A stretch of DNA of 64,000 nucleotides from JBEGHD01 sp049334165 (GTDB taxonomy: Bacteria; Bacteroidota; Bacteroidia; Flavobacteriales_D; Sanyastnellaceae), in the NCBI GenBank assembly GCA_049334165.1, contig JBEGHD010000016.1; one strand, written 5' to 3'. A model generated the notes under the pieces. It was not told the DNA's origin and made no database searches. It saw only the letters and a program-made list of their open reading frames with translations. Positions within the stretch are counted from its first letter, which is position 1. Each line of letters starts with the position of its first letter. The position numbers and the translations under genes are program-made. This document shows positions 8,848-18,100 of this stretch, in pieces.

Positions 8848-9816
8848 ATGATTGAACAGGTAGCATTTTATATTTTCGCAGCAATATCTTTTTTATCTGT
8901 GGTCATTCCTATGATTCGTCACGACCACTGGACTTTTCGAGCACTCGAGTTTCCCAGGATTCAGAAATTCATTTTCGTTCTTGCAGTTTTCATAGTTGGG
9001 GTCATTTTCTATGTGCCCATTTGGTATTATCAACTGGTATTACTTGTGATGACAGTGATGTTGGCCAGAATTGGTTACCATATTTTTCCCTTTACCCCAC
9101 TTTCGAAAAAGACGCTAAAGAGCACCTCCGAAAAATCTAAATCACCTGACGTTAGGCTAATGATCTACAACGTGTTTCAGGACAACACAAGGTTTGACGA
9201 TTTTCTGGGAGAGGTTGACAAATACGACCCCGACATGATCATGATGGTGGAGACAGATCAGAAGTGGCTCGATGGGGTAGAGCTGCTGAGTTACAAATAT
9301 TCCTATTCAATTTTGAAGCCTCTCGACAATACTTATGGAATGCTTCTCTTCTCAAAGTTTGAATTCGAAGACGATGAGATTCGCTATTTGATAAAGGATG
9401 AAATTCCCAGTATGAAGACGAAGGTGAAACTTAATGATGGGCGTAGCTTCTGGTTTTTTGGCCTTCATCCGGAGCCACCATCGCCAACGGAAAACGAATA
9501 CTCAACAGCTCGCGATCGGGAACTGATGAAACTTGCCGAAGAATGCAGCGAAATGCACGATCCAATAGTTGTTGCAGGAGATTTGAACGATGTGGCCTGG
9601 AGCTACACCACAACCTCGTTTATTAAAGAGTCGGAACTGCTCGACCCGCGAAAGGGCAGGGGGTTCTTTTCAACTTTCCACACTAAGTCGGTTCTGATGC
9701 GCTGGCCCCTCGACCATATTTTTTGTTCTCAGCACTTCGAGCTTGTTCGGATGAAGAAGTTAAAAAACATCGGATCTGATCATTTCCCAATTCTCATTGA
9801 GTTGATGCTCAAGTAA
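8848..9816 (+). CDS. membrane-anchored endonuclease/exonuclease/phosphatase domain protein
   Basis: This 322-residue protein starts at the ATG at 8848. It has two or three transmembrane helices in the first 80 residues and then a soluble EEP domain (about 100-322). Catalytic landmarks are Glu135 (VETDQ), His207 (GLHPEPP), Asp245 and Asn247 (AGDLND), Asp289/His290 (PLDHIF), and the terminal Asp311-His312 (SDHFP). The superfamily includes DNase I, phospholipid phosphatases and inositol phosphatases. A membrane anchor suggests a lipid or extracytoplasmic substrate, but this is inference. The longer frame from 8734 would overlap the TerC promoter and is unlikely. Confidence 0.85.
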   Translation: MIEQVAFYIFAAISFLSVVIPMIRHDHWTFRALEFPRIQKFIFVLAVFIVGVIFYVPIWYYQLVLLVMTVMLARIGYHIFPFTPLSKKTLKSTSEKSKSPDVRLMIYNVFQDNTRFDDFLGEVDKYDPDMIMMVETDQKWLDGVELLSYKYSYSILKPLDNTYGMLLFSKFEFEDDEIRYLIKDEIPSMKTKVKLNDGRSFWFFGLHPEPPSPTENEYSTARDRELMKLAEECSEMHDPIVVAGDLNDVAWSYTTTSFIKESELLDPRKGRGFFSTFHTKSVLMRWPLDHIFCSQHFELVRMKKLKNIGSDHFPILIELMLK

Positions 9817-9893
9817 TCATTCTGTTTTTCGGTGCAGTTTCATACCGGGCGTAACTTCAGTCACAGTCTTTCCAAAGTTTACATCTCAATTTT

Positions 9894-9941
9894 GCACCCA
9901 CATTCAGTCGAGGGATATCGGTTGGGTGTTTTTTGTTTTTT
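9894..9941 (+). terminator. possible hairpin terminator
   Basis: CACCCA at 9895-9900 and TGGGTG at 9923-9928 can pair, followed by TTTTTTGTTTTTT. The loop is long (about 22 bases) so the fold is only moderately convincing. It would end the phosphatase-domain transcript. Confidence 0.45.
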
Positions 9942-9963
9942 AATCTAACGCACTTAGAAATTT

Positions 9964-10524
9964 ATGGAATGGATTACACAATCGTGGCCATGGTATGTAG
10001 CCGGGCCAATGATAGCATTGGTGATGTTTGCACTGATTTATTTTGACAAGACTTTCGGGTTTTCATCCAACTTGCGGACACTTTGCTCAGCAGCAGGTGC
10101 CGGCACGGTTTCCGAGTTTTTCAATTTCGACTGGAAGAACCAAAAGTGGAACCTGATTTTTTTGGCTGGAGCAATACTCGGTGGATGGATTTCCTACGAG
10201 TTTTTGATGGACTCAGAATCTGTGAAAATTGCAACATCCGTAGAGCAAACCCTTCAATCTGAGCTAGGCTTCGAAAAGGTGGGCGAGAAGTATCTCCCAA
10301 TGGAGATATTTGGACCCGAAGCGTGGAAGTCGGCAAGTGGCATCTTGATTTTGATTGTCAGCGGATTTCTGGTGGGCTTTGGAGCTCGCTACGCTGGCGG
10401 TTGCACCTCGGGGCACGCCATCACTGGGCTGAGTAATTTACAGTTGCCATCCCTTATTGCCGTTATAGGCTTTTTTATCGGAGGCCTTCTGATGACCTAT
10501 TTCGGCTTACCTCTTATTTTCTAA
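9964..10524 (+). CDS. YeeE/YedE family sulfur-compound transporter, first half
   Basis: This 186-residue membrane protein carries the YeeE/YedE signature with a central cysteine: ARYAGGCTSGHAITG (141-155, Cys147). It has about five hydrophobic helices. YeeE (TsuA) proteins take up thiosulfate using conserved cysteines in the pore. Here the family is split over two genes: this one holds the 'GGCTSGH' half and the next the 'GACPGPM' half. An 85-base spacer containing a stem-loop separates them. No sulfur-oxidation genes lie alongside. Confidence 0.85.
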   Translation: MEWITQSWPWYVAGPMIALVMFALIYFDKTFGFSSNLRTLCSAAGAGTVSEFFNFDWKNQKWNLIFLAGAILGGWISYEFLMDSESVKIATSVEQTLQSELGFEKVGEKYLPMEIFGPEAWKSASGILILIVSGFLVGFGARYAGGCTSGHAITGLSNLQLPSLIAVIGFFIGGLLMTYFGLPLIF

Positions 10525-10543
10525 AGCCAGTAATTCACAAGTA

Positions 10544-10570
10544 GTTCCCTACAGTTTGTCTGTGAGGGAA
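10544..10570 (+). other. intercistronic stem-loop between the two YeeE/YedE halves
   Basis: TTCCCTACAG and CTGTGAGGGAA pair over 10 bases with one bulged G and a 5-base TTTGT loop. No T-run follows at once, so this looks more like an mRNA-stabilising or translation-tuning hairpin than a terminator. Confidence 0.55.
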
Positions 10571-10609
10571 GCACTGGTCATTTTTTCACAAAGGACAACA
10601 ACAAAGAGC

Positions 10610-11023
10610 ATGAAGTATTTGAAATTTATTTTGACGGGAATCGTCTTCGGAATTGTAATGGCTAAGGCGGAAATCATTTCCTGGTATCGCATTTACGAGA
10701 TGTTTCGATTCGGCTCGTTTCACATGTATGGTGTGATCGGTAGCGCTGTGGTACTCGGCATTATCATCCACCAAGTAATCAAGCGAACAAACATGACTTC
10801 ATTTTCAGGTCAGCCGATTGTATTTGCACCAAAGAAAAAATCTATTGCACGCTACCTGATTGGAGGAACGTTCTTCGGTCTCGGCTGGGCACTTGCCGGA
10901 GCTTGCCCCGGGCCCATGTTTGTTCTCATCGGGTTCGGCTATTTACCCATTTTGCTGGTGATTTTAGGAGCTCTTTTGGGGACTTTCTTTTATGGTTTGG
11001 TGAAAAAGTATTTACCGCACTAG
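10610..11023 (+). CDS. YeeE/YedE family (DUF6691-like) transporter, second half
   Basis: From the ATG at 10610 this is 137 residues with four predicted membrane helices. It has the signature LAGACPGPMFVLIGFG (95-110), with Cys99 in the family's conserved position. It is the partner half of the preceding gene; together they reconstitute one YeeE/YedE-type channel. The reported start at 10556 would translate straight through the stem-loop and adds no conserved residues, so the later ATG is preferred. The gene ends next to a strong hairpin. Confidence 0.85.
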   Translation: MKYLKFILTGIVFGIVMAKAEIISWYRIYEMFRFGSFHMYGVIGSAVVLGIIIHQVIKRTNMTSFSGQPIVFAPKKKSIARYLIGGTFFGLGWALAGACPGPMFVLIGFGYLPILLVILGALLGTFFYGLVKKYLPH

Positions 11024-11025
11024 GT

Positions 11026-11070
11026 AAAAAAAGCCGGAGCTGATCCTGAATTTCAGGATCACCTCCGGCA
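11026..11070 (-). terminator. strong hairpin terminator
   Basis: GCCGGAG and CTCCGGC enclose a second perfect stem, GATCCTG/CAGGATC. On the minus strand the hairpin is followed by TTTTTTT, so it ends the small gene at 11096-11317. It also lies directly after the stop of the plus-strand transporter gene and may block read-through from both sides. Confidence 0.85.
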
Positions 11071-11095
11071 ATCAAAATTATATTGACTTGAGCCA

Positions 11096-11317
11096 TTAGA
11101 TCTCATCCGCAAAGCGGTCGATCTTCTTTTCTTTCTTGTCGAGTTTGATCAGAAATTTTTTTCCTCCTATTTCTACTTCCACAGCCGTGTAAACTACGGG
11201 CTTCTGCGGATGCTCAAACTCGAAACTATCGTGATCGAATCCGTGTGGGTATCTCTTATCTACTTTTTCTTTTACTTCATTCGGTAAGTTGCTGTAACTA
11301 ATAATAACGTTTTTCAT
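11096..11317 (-). CDS. small conserved-looking hypothetical protein
   Basis: This 73-residue protein is soluble and charged and has no signal peptide. Predicted order is a helix (LPNEVKEKVDKRYP) and then beta strands (VVYTAVEVEIGGKKFLIKLD) ending in a lysine-rich, acidic tail. It has its own terminator and a clean start, both in favour of a real gene. The motif-free beta hairpin is reminiscent of small stress or PepSY-like proteins, but I do not recognise the family. It is divergent from nothing and convergent with the YeeE pair. Confidence 0.65.
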   Translation of the reverse strand: MKNVIISYSNLPNEVKEKVDKRYPHGFDHDSFEFEHPQKPVVYTAVEVEIGGKKFLIKLDKKEKKIDRFADEI

Positions 11318-11425
11318 AACTGTAACAGGTTTTTGGTGTTCCTATCACTTACGTCTTGTTAAGAAAAAGTTTCGTAAACTCCAAAAAATCAGCAGTTAAA
11401 CTTGTGAGGTTAGGAGCAGATCGGG

Positions 11426-13339
11426 CTAGAATTTATTTTGAAGTGAAAGCTTTTCGTCATCCGAAACTACGAGTTCGCCACTGTCGATTTTCCACTGAAT
11501 TGTTTTTCGAAGCAACTCGGGATCGGCTTCTGGAAAAGTAGAGCTCAACTGATCAATTCTGAGCTTTTTTGTCATGATCTTCTCGAGAAGTGTTCCTGAA
11601 ATCTCATCCCAGAGAGCAGGTGAAATTCCCTCTTTTTTGGCTTTTGTACATACGTCACAGTGCCCACAGTGTGGAGCTCCGGTTTCTCCAAAGTATCTCA
11701 ACAACACGCGACTTCGGCAATCAGTGGCGTTCAGGTAATCGATCATTCCAAGAAGTCTAATCTCTTCCCGTTGTTGACGGTTTTGAAAAATGTCAGCCGG
11801 TAAATAAAGTTTGTCCTCGTGAACTCTTTCGTAAGTGTAGCTCAAGCGAGGGCTGTCCGACTTTGGGATATACTCCAGGACCTTTTGATCGTGCAATTCG
11901 CTCAGCCACTTTACAATTTGCTTCTGGTCTACTTTGCACCTACTGGCCAGCAAATCTTCGCGAATTGAGGTGTAATACTCGAACAAACCGCTGTAGGAGC
12001 GCAGCAAGACAGTTATAAAAGGGTCGATCTTTGGGTGGCTCACCTGATAGCTGTAAAGCGCTCTTTGCTCAATTTTGAACATCACTTTCGAAGGGCTATA
12101 AACAGCTTCAGTCAATGAAAGGTAGCCCGCCATTTCGAGAAGCTTGAGCGAACTGAAAGTCTTAAATGCCGGCAGGCTGTATGTTTTCAAAAAGTCATCC
12201 AGTCTGAACTCCCGGCTGGCTCCAGTTCCTGCGCCAATTGCGATCGAGTAATAATTTCCCAGTGACTTATACACGGTTTTGATAAACTCCTTTTCCGGAA
12301 ATCGATCTTCATGGCGCTTTTTCAGGAAATCCATATCCTGGTCGTTCCACAGCATTACACAAAAAGCCCGGTTTAAGTCCCTTCCAGCACGGCCGGCTTC
12401 CTGGAAGTAAGACTCAATGTTGGCGGGAATATCCATGTGAGCCACAACTCGAACATCTGGCTTGTCGATTCCCATCCCAAAAGCGTTGGTGGCCACAATG
12501 ATCCTTGTTTCGTCTTTCAGCCAGCTTTCCTGCACTTTTGCTTTCCACTCAGGCTTTAGTCCAGCGTGGTACCACGAAGCGGAGACCTTGTTGGCCAACA
12601 AAAATTCCGCAATTTCTCTTGTTCGTTTTCGAGTTCCCACGTACACAATTCCACTTCCTTTTACTTTCGAAACGATTTCGAGAAGCTTATTGTATTTGTC
12701 ATCGCGCTGCATTACCACGTAGGCAAGGTTCTTCCGCTCGAAGCTTTTTCGAACAACATTGGATTTTTCAAATTGGAGCTTTTCCTGAATGTCCTGAACA
12801 ACGTCTTCGGTGGCTGTCGCGGTGAGGGCGAGTACAGGAACTTTAGGGTGCCACTGTCTGATCTCGGCAATTTCGAGGTAAGGCGGGCGAAAATCATAGC
12901 CCCATTGAGAAATGCAGTGAGCCTCGTCAACGGCAATGAGGTTGACGTTCATCTTTTTGAACCGCTCGAGAAACAAGTCGGTTTTGAGTCGCTCAGGCGA
13001 AACGTAGAGAAATTTCGTGTTGCCGTAAATCGAGTTGTCGAGCGCTCTGTCGATTTCGTTGTAGTGCATTTCCGAAGTTATGGCATAAGCTTCAATGCCC
13101 TTCTTCTTTAAGTTCTCTACCTGGTCTTTCATTAGAGCAATGAGCGGAGAAATAACGATGCAAATTCCTTCCCTACACATCGCAGGGACTTGAAAACAAA
13201 TGCTTTTCCCACCACCGGTAGGAAGCAAAGCCAGCGTATCCCTACCTTCGAGAGCGTGTGTAATAATCTCTTCCTGGCTGGGACGAAAAGATCCGTAGCC
13301 CCAGTAATCACGGAGAATATGTAATGGGTTTTCGCTCAT
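11426..13339 (-). CDS. recQ: RecQ family ATP-dependent DNA helicase
   Basis: This 637-residue superfamily 2 helicase unwinds DNA 3'-5' in repair and replication restart. Visible motifs are the Q-motif (FRPSQEE, 18-24), Walker A LPTGGGKS (39-46), Walker B DEAH (138-141), the aromatic-rich loop after it (ISQWGYDFRP), and motif VI (QEAGRAGRD). The RecQ zinc site follows with Cys541, Cys558, Cys561 and Cys564. The region after the zinc site is only about 70 residues, and no HRDC domain is seen. This is the shorter RecQ form common in Bacteroidota. The ATG at 13339 is chosen; the 30-residue upstream extension looks untranslated. It is divergent from tpiA. Confidence 0.93.
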   Translation of the reverse strand: MSENPLHILRDYWGYGSFRPSQEEIITHALEGRDTLALLPTGGGKSICFQVPAMCREGICIVISPLIALMKDQVENLKKKGIEAYAITSEMHYNEIDRALDNSIYGNTKFLYVSPERLKTDLFLERFKKMNVNLIAVDEAHCISQWGYDFRPPYLEIAEIRQWHPKVPVLALTATATEDVVQDIQEKLQFEKSNVVRKSFERKNLAYVVMQRDDKYNKLLEIVSKVKGSGIVYVGTRKRTREIAEFLLANKVSASWYHAGLKPEWKAKVQESWLKDETRIIVATNAFGMGIDKPDVRVVAHMDIPANIESYFQEAGRAGRDLNRAFCVMLWNDQDMDFLKKRHEDRFPEKEFIKTVYKSLGNYYSIAIGAGTGASREFRLDDFLKTYSLPAFKTFSSLKLLEMAGYLSLTEAVYSPSKVMFKIEQRALYSYQVSHPKIDPFITVLLRSYSGLFEYYTSIREDLLASRCKVDQKQIVKWLSELHDQKVLEYIPKSDSPRLSYTYERVHEDKLYLPADIFQNRQQREEIRLLGMIDYLNATDCRSRVLLRYFGETGAPHCGHCDVCTKAKKEGISPALWDEISGTLLEKIMTKKLRIDQLSSTFPEADPELLRKTIQWKIDSGELVVSDDEKLSLQNKF

Positions 13340-13440
13340 AAAATAGGATGAGAAGAAGGGAAAGTACAAATTTAATTTGCAGCAAACTTCCTTAAATAAT
13401 TCCTTTATTTTGCCTCCTGTTAGAATCAAAATTCGCTTTT

Positions 13441-14196
13441 ATGAGAAAGAAAATGGTAGCCGGCAACTGGAAAATGAATCTGCTCTGGGACGAGGCAAAG
13501 GAGCTCGTGAATGAACTCGACAAAAATCGAAGTCAATTTCCGGAGGATGTTTCCGTGGTGATCGCTCCGCCTTCGGCCTACCTGTCGGGAATTGCGGCTC
13601 TTTCAATAGACGTGCTCACGCTGAGTGGACAGAATTGCAGCGATCAAAAATCTGGTGCGTTCACTGGCGAGATCAGCGCAGAAATGTTGAGGTCAATGAC
13701 CGTAGATTACTGTATCGTGGGCCACTCAGAGCGCAGGAGTTTGTTCGGTGAAACTGATGAACTCGTGGCGAAAAAAGCCAAAGCGTGTCTGAATGCATCC
13801 GTGCATCCCATTATCTGTTTCGGTGAAAAACTCGAAGAGAGAAAAGCTGGAAATCACTTCGAGGTTGTGAAAAACCAGGTTTCGGCTGCCATCGATCAGT
13901 TGAGCGAAGAAGAAATGAAACAGAGTGTTTTGGCCTACGAGCCGGTTTGGGCCATTGGAACTGGCGAGACAGCATCTTCGGAGCAAGCACAGGAAATTCA
14001 CGCTTCAGTAAGAAAGTTGGTGGCAGAGAAATTCAATGATTCCGTGGCCGATTCAATAACCATACTTTACGGTGGAAGTGTGAAGCCCGCCAATGCCGAA
14101 GAGCTCTTTTCTTGCGAAGATGTAGATGGTGGTCTGATAGGGGGAGCGTCATTGAAAGCCGAAGACTTTTTAGCAATCATAAAAGCAGCCAAATAA
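13441..14196 (+). CDS. tpiA: triose-phosphate isomerase
   Basis: This 251-residue glycolytic enzyme interconverts dihydroxyacetone phosphate and glyceraldehyde 3-phosphate. It has the N-terminal GNWKMN (8-13, Lys11), the catalytic His95 in VGHSERR, the catalytic Glu167 in AYEPVWAIGTG, and the phosphate-binding LYGGSVKPAN loop. Length is normal. It is immediately followed, 2 bases after its stop, by prmA on the same strand. This pairing is common in Bacteroidota. Confidence 0.97.
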   Translation: MRKKMVAGNWKMNLLWDEAKELVNELDKNRSQFPEDVSVVIAPPSAYLSGIAALSIDVLTLSGQNCSDQKSGAFTGEISAEMLRSMTVDYCIVGHSERRSLFGETDELVAKKAKACLNASVHPIICFGEKLEERKAGNHFEVVKNQVSAAIDQLSEEEMKQSVLAYEPVWAIGTGETASSEQAQEIHASVRKLVAEKFNDSVADSITILYGGSVKPANAEELFSCEDVDGGLIGGASLKAEDFLAIIKAAK

Positions 14197-14198
14197 CT

Positions 14199-15032
14199 GT
14201 GGATTACGTTAAAGTCACCTTCACAATTTCACCACTTCAGCCAGCCAGAGAAATTCTCGTGGCAGAGCTCGGAGAGATCGGCTATGAGAGCTTTGTCGAT
14301 ACCGAAACTGGTATGGAAGCTTACATCCAAAAGCCCGAATTCGATAAATCAGCTCTAAACGATCTGCAGACTTCGAACCTCGAGGGAGTTGAACTCTCGT
14401 TCGATATTGAAAATGTACCCGACCAAAACTGGAATGCAACCTGGGAAGAAAATTTTTCTCCGATAGATGTAGACGGGAAGTGTTACATCAGAGCGCCATT
14501 TCACGAGGCTCCCAAAGAAGGAGTGCTGGACTTGATCATCCAACCTCAAATGTCCTTCGGCACCGGCCACCACGCCACTACCTTTTTGATGGCCAAAAAA
14601 CTCATGGCAATAGACCTTCAATCGAAAGCCGTTTTGGACATGGGCTGCGGAACTGGCGTTCTGGCAATTTTAGCGCAAAAGCGTGGCGCGTCAAAGGTAT
14701 TGGCTGTAGATATCGACCACTGGTCTTATGAGAACACGATAGAAAATGCGAAACTCAATGGAGCCGAATCAATTGAAATTCTGGAAGGCGGAGTGGAGCA
14801 AATCCGTGGAAGAAAGTTTGATGTAATAATTGCCAACATCAACCGGAATGTGTTGGTCAACGATATGTCCGCTTACGTTGCAACGCTCAACACTGGCGGG
14901 TATCTTCTACTCAGTGGGTTTTTCACGGTCGACAATCAAATTTTGGAGAAAGCCTGTGCCGAACACGGTTTGCAAAAAGTTGGAGAAGAGGAAAAAGACA
15001 CCTGGTCACTTTTGCATTTTGCCAGGAGCTAG
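14199..15032 (+). CDS. prmA: ribosomal protein L11 methyltransferase
   Basis: This 277-residue SAM-dependent enzyme trimethylates ribosomal protein L11. It has the PrmA substrate loop (PQMSFGTGHHATT, about 108-120), the SAM motif I VLDMGCGTGVLAI, and the late catalytic IIANINRNVL. The most likely start is the GTG at 14199, two bases after the tpiA stop, giving VDYVKVTFTISP, which matches the usual Bacteroidota N-terminus. A longer frame exists upstream inside tpiA but is implausible. Confidence 0.92.
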   Translation: MDYVKVTFTISPLQPAREILVAELGEIGYESFVDTETGMEAYIQKPEFDKSALNDLQTSNLEGVELSFDIENVPDQNWNATWEENFSPIDVDGKCYIRAPFHEAPKEGVLDLIIQPQMSFGTGHHATTFLMAKKLMAIDLQSKAVLDMGCGTGVLAILAQKRGASKVLAVDIDHWSYENTIENAKLNGAESIEILEGGVEQIRGRKFDVIIANINRNVLVNDMSAYVATLNTGGYLLLSGFFTVDNQILEKACAEHGLQKVGEEEKDTWSLLHFARS

Positions 15033-15135
15033 TTTCGCCTGACAGGTGAGTATAAATTTTTAACAACTTGTCGAAAATCCCCTACACGCTAGCAGCAGAT
15101 TTTCCGTTACTTTGGTCAAAACACACGGGAAAATC

Positions 15136-18100
15136 ATGTCAAAGTCGATTCTACTTTTAGCAGTTTCTGTTTTTCTTTTTTCAATCGTAAATGCTCAATC
15201 GAGGAAGGAGTTTACGCACAGTGCCGAAACTTATATCGAGGAGTTATCAGACTTCATGAGTGACTCAAAAAAGCGCGAAGGAAAAGATCTGGTAGAAGAC
15301 AAGTTTGAACCGATTTTCCTCTCTGGAGCTTTTTCAGCAGAAGACTACGAGGTTGTGTTTACTCTTTCGGATCGAATGCTGGAGGAACGCCACAAAGCCT
15401 ATCCAGAATTCGAGAACCTGATCCATTCTTTGATGGCTCTTTCCCAAAAGGAAGATTTTTCACAAAAGCTTAAAGAGTGGAGTGCTTTTCTCATAGAGAT
15501 GATGGAAGACAGAAGGGCCGATCGCTTTGTTACCGATGTGTTAGCCAACAGCCGGGCACTTTTCGAGGAAGATATTTTCTTTCAATCGCGTGCAGTGGAG
15601 TGGAAGTCATCGTCAAAAGATTACCGCTTTGTGATCGACTCCTTGCCAAAAATTGAAATCGAAAATCACATGATTACCTGCTATTCCAAAGGTGACAGTT
15701 TGAGGATTTTCAATACAAGTGGATTTTATGCTCCTACAGAAGAAAAATGGTACGGATCGAAAGGAAAGGTAACCTGGGAGCGGGCCGCGCTCGACACGCA
15801 ATCGACTTATGCTACCTTCAATGATTACGAGATTACCCTTAAGAGCCCGAGTTTCATTGTGGACTCTGTGACGTTCTACAACTCCTTTTTCGATCAGCCG
15901 CTTATCGGGCAACTAACCGAAAAGGTTTTGGCAACCAAAGGGCCGGAGGATGCCTCTTATCCGCGATTTGAATCGTACAACCAAAGATTGAAAATTCGCA
16001 ATATCGTTGAAGGTGTGCATTACGATGGTGGTTTCACTATGGCTGGTTCTAAACTCTACGGCTCGGGAACTCTGGAAGATCCCGCAACCATGACTTTCAT
16101 GAGGGAAGACATGCCGTTCTTGCACGCCAAAGCACTTGAGTTTGTGATTCGCCCTGATCGATTTACCTCTTCAAACACTGAAGTCACAATCACGCTCGAA
16201 GAAGACAGCATTTTTCACCCCAACCTGAATCTCAAATTTTCGAAACCAAACCGACAGCTGGTACTTTTACGAACTGATGAAGGTACTTCTCGCAGTCCGT
16301 ACTACAACTCTTACCACGAGCTCGAAATGCACTTCGAAGCATTTTACTGGAACATCGATGACCCGCTAATCAGGATGGGCGCGCTCGAAGGGAGTACGCA
16401 GCGACAGGCTTACTTTGAGTCGGATCGATTTTACCGCGAGCAGCGCTACGATGAACTAATGGGGATGAGCATGACCAATCCGCTCATCGAAATTCTCGAC
16501 TACACAAAAGAGTACAACACAGAGCAATTCACGGCCAAAGATCTTGCGCATTTTCTGCGGATTTCTTCAGAGCAAATTCACATGATGCTCATCAATCTAA
16601 ACAACCAGGGTTTCGTGAACTACGACATCGAGTCTCGATTTTGCGTAGTTAAAGAAAAGCTTCACAACTACGTTATGGCCAGTGCTGGACGCGAAGATTA
16701 CGATGTGCTTCAGTTTGGATCTCAAGTGAGAAGCGGTCCAAATGCACAACTCAACCTGCTCAACAATACCTTGTTGATGAAAGGAATTGACCGTGTGGCA
16801 TTGAGCGACAGTCAGCAGGTTTCGATTTACCCGAGAGATCAGGAGTTGATTATGAGTAAGAACCGCGACTTCAAGTGCGGTGGAAAGCTTCAGGCAGGTA
16901 ACCTCGAGTTTTACGGAAGTGAATACCAGTTTTCTTACGATGATTTTCAGTTTGATCTGGCCAATGTGGACTCCTGTAGAATTTATGTAGAAGATCCTGA
17001 GTCGCCCAAAGATCGCTATGGTAATCACAGGCTGAGGAGAGTGAAGAACGTGATTGAGGGAATTGCCGGGACGCTAAAAATTGATGCTCCTACGAACAAA
17101 GGCGGTGTGCACTCGCAGTACTATCCGCAGTTTCCAATTTTCAATGCTTCAAAGGAAAGCTACGTTTATTACGACAGCAAAGGAATTCAGGATGGAGCGT
17201 ACAACCGTGATGAGTTTTACTATCAAATCGAGCCGTTTACGATCGACAGCCTCGACAACTTTGACAAAGATGAGCTCAACCTTGAAGGAGTATTTGTCTC
17301 TGGTGGTATTTTTCCCGACATTCATGAGCCACTTGGTCTTCAGCCGGATTACTCACTTGGTTTTGTGAAAGAAACACCGGAAGGCGGCTATCCGGCTTAT
17401 GGCGGAAAGGCGAATTTTAATAACGACATCAGGCTCGACTACAACGGACTTCAGGGTGATGGCGATTTAACCTATCTCACTTCACTGGCGAGCTCAGAGA
17501 ACTTTGTCTTTTTCCCGGATTCTACCAAAGGAACCACCAACAGCTTTGTAAACAACGAACAAGGCGGTAACATGAACGTCCCAAAAGTTAGGAGCGATGT
17601 AGTGGAGCTTTCCTACTATCCTACCGATGACTTCCTGGTGGCTGACTCTAAAGACAAACCCATCGACTTTTTTGAAAAAGAAGCCACACTTGATGGTAGC
17701 CTGAAACTTTCGCCAGCCGGAATGACTGGTGAAGGCGAAATGAAATTTTCCGGAGCATTCCTCAATTCGGATTTGTTCGATTACACAACCAGAAAAATTC
17801 TTGCCGATACCAGCGATTTCAGACTTTCTCAGGCGGACATGTCCAATCTCGCATTTCAGACAACCAACGTAAATTCCGAGATTAACTTCGATGAGCGCGT
17901 TGGTAATTTCGAATCGAATGGCGATGAAACTACAGTGGAGTTCCCTGCTAACCAGTACATCTGCTACATGGATCGCTTCAAGTGGTTTATGGATGAAAAC
18001 GAAATGGAGCTGGCCTCAGATCGAAAAATCAAAGACGACTTCGTGATCGATACAGACGAAGGAAAGGCAGCTTCGAACTTCTTCTCGGTTAATGAGATGC

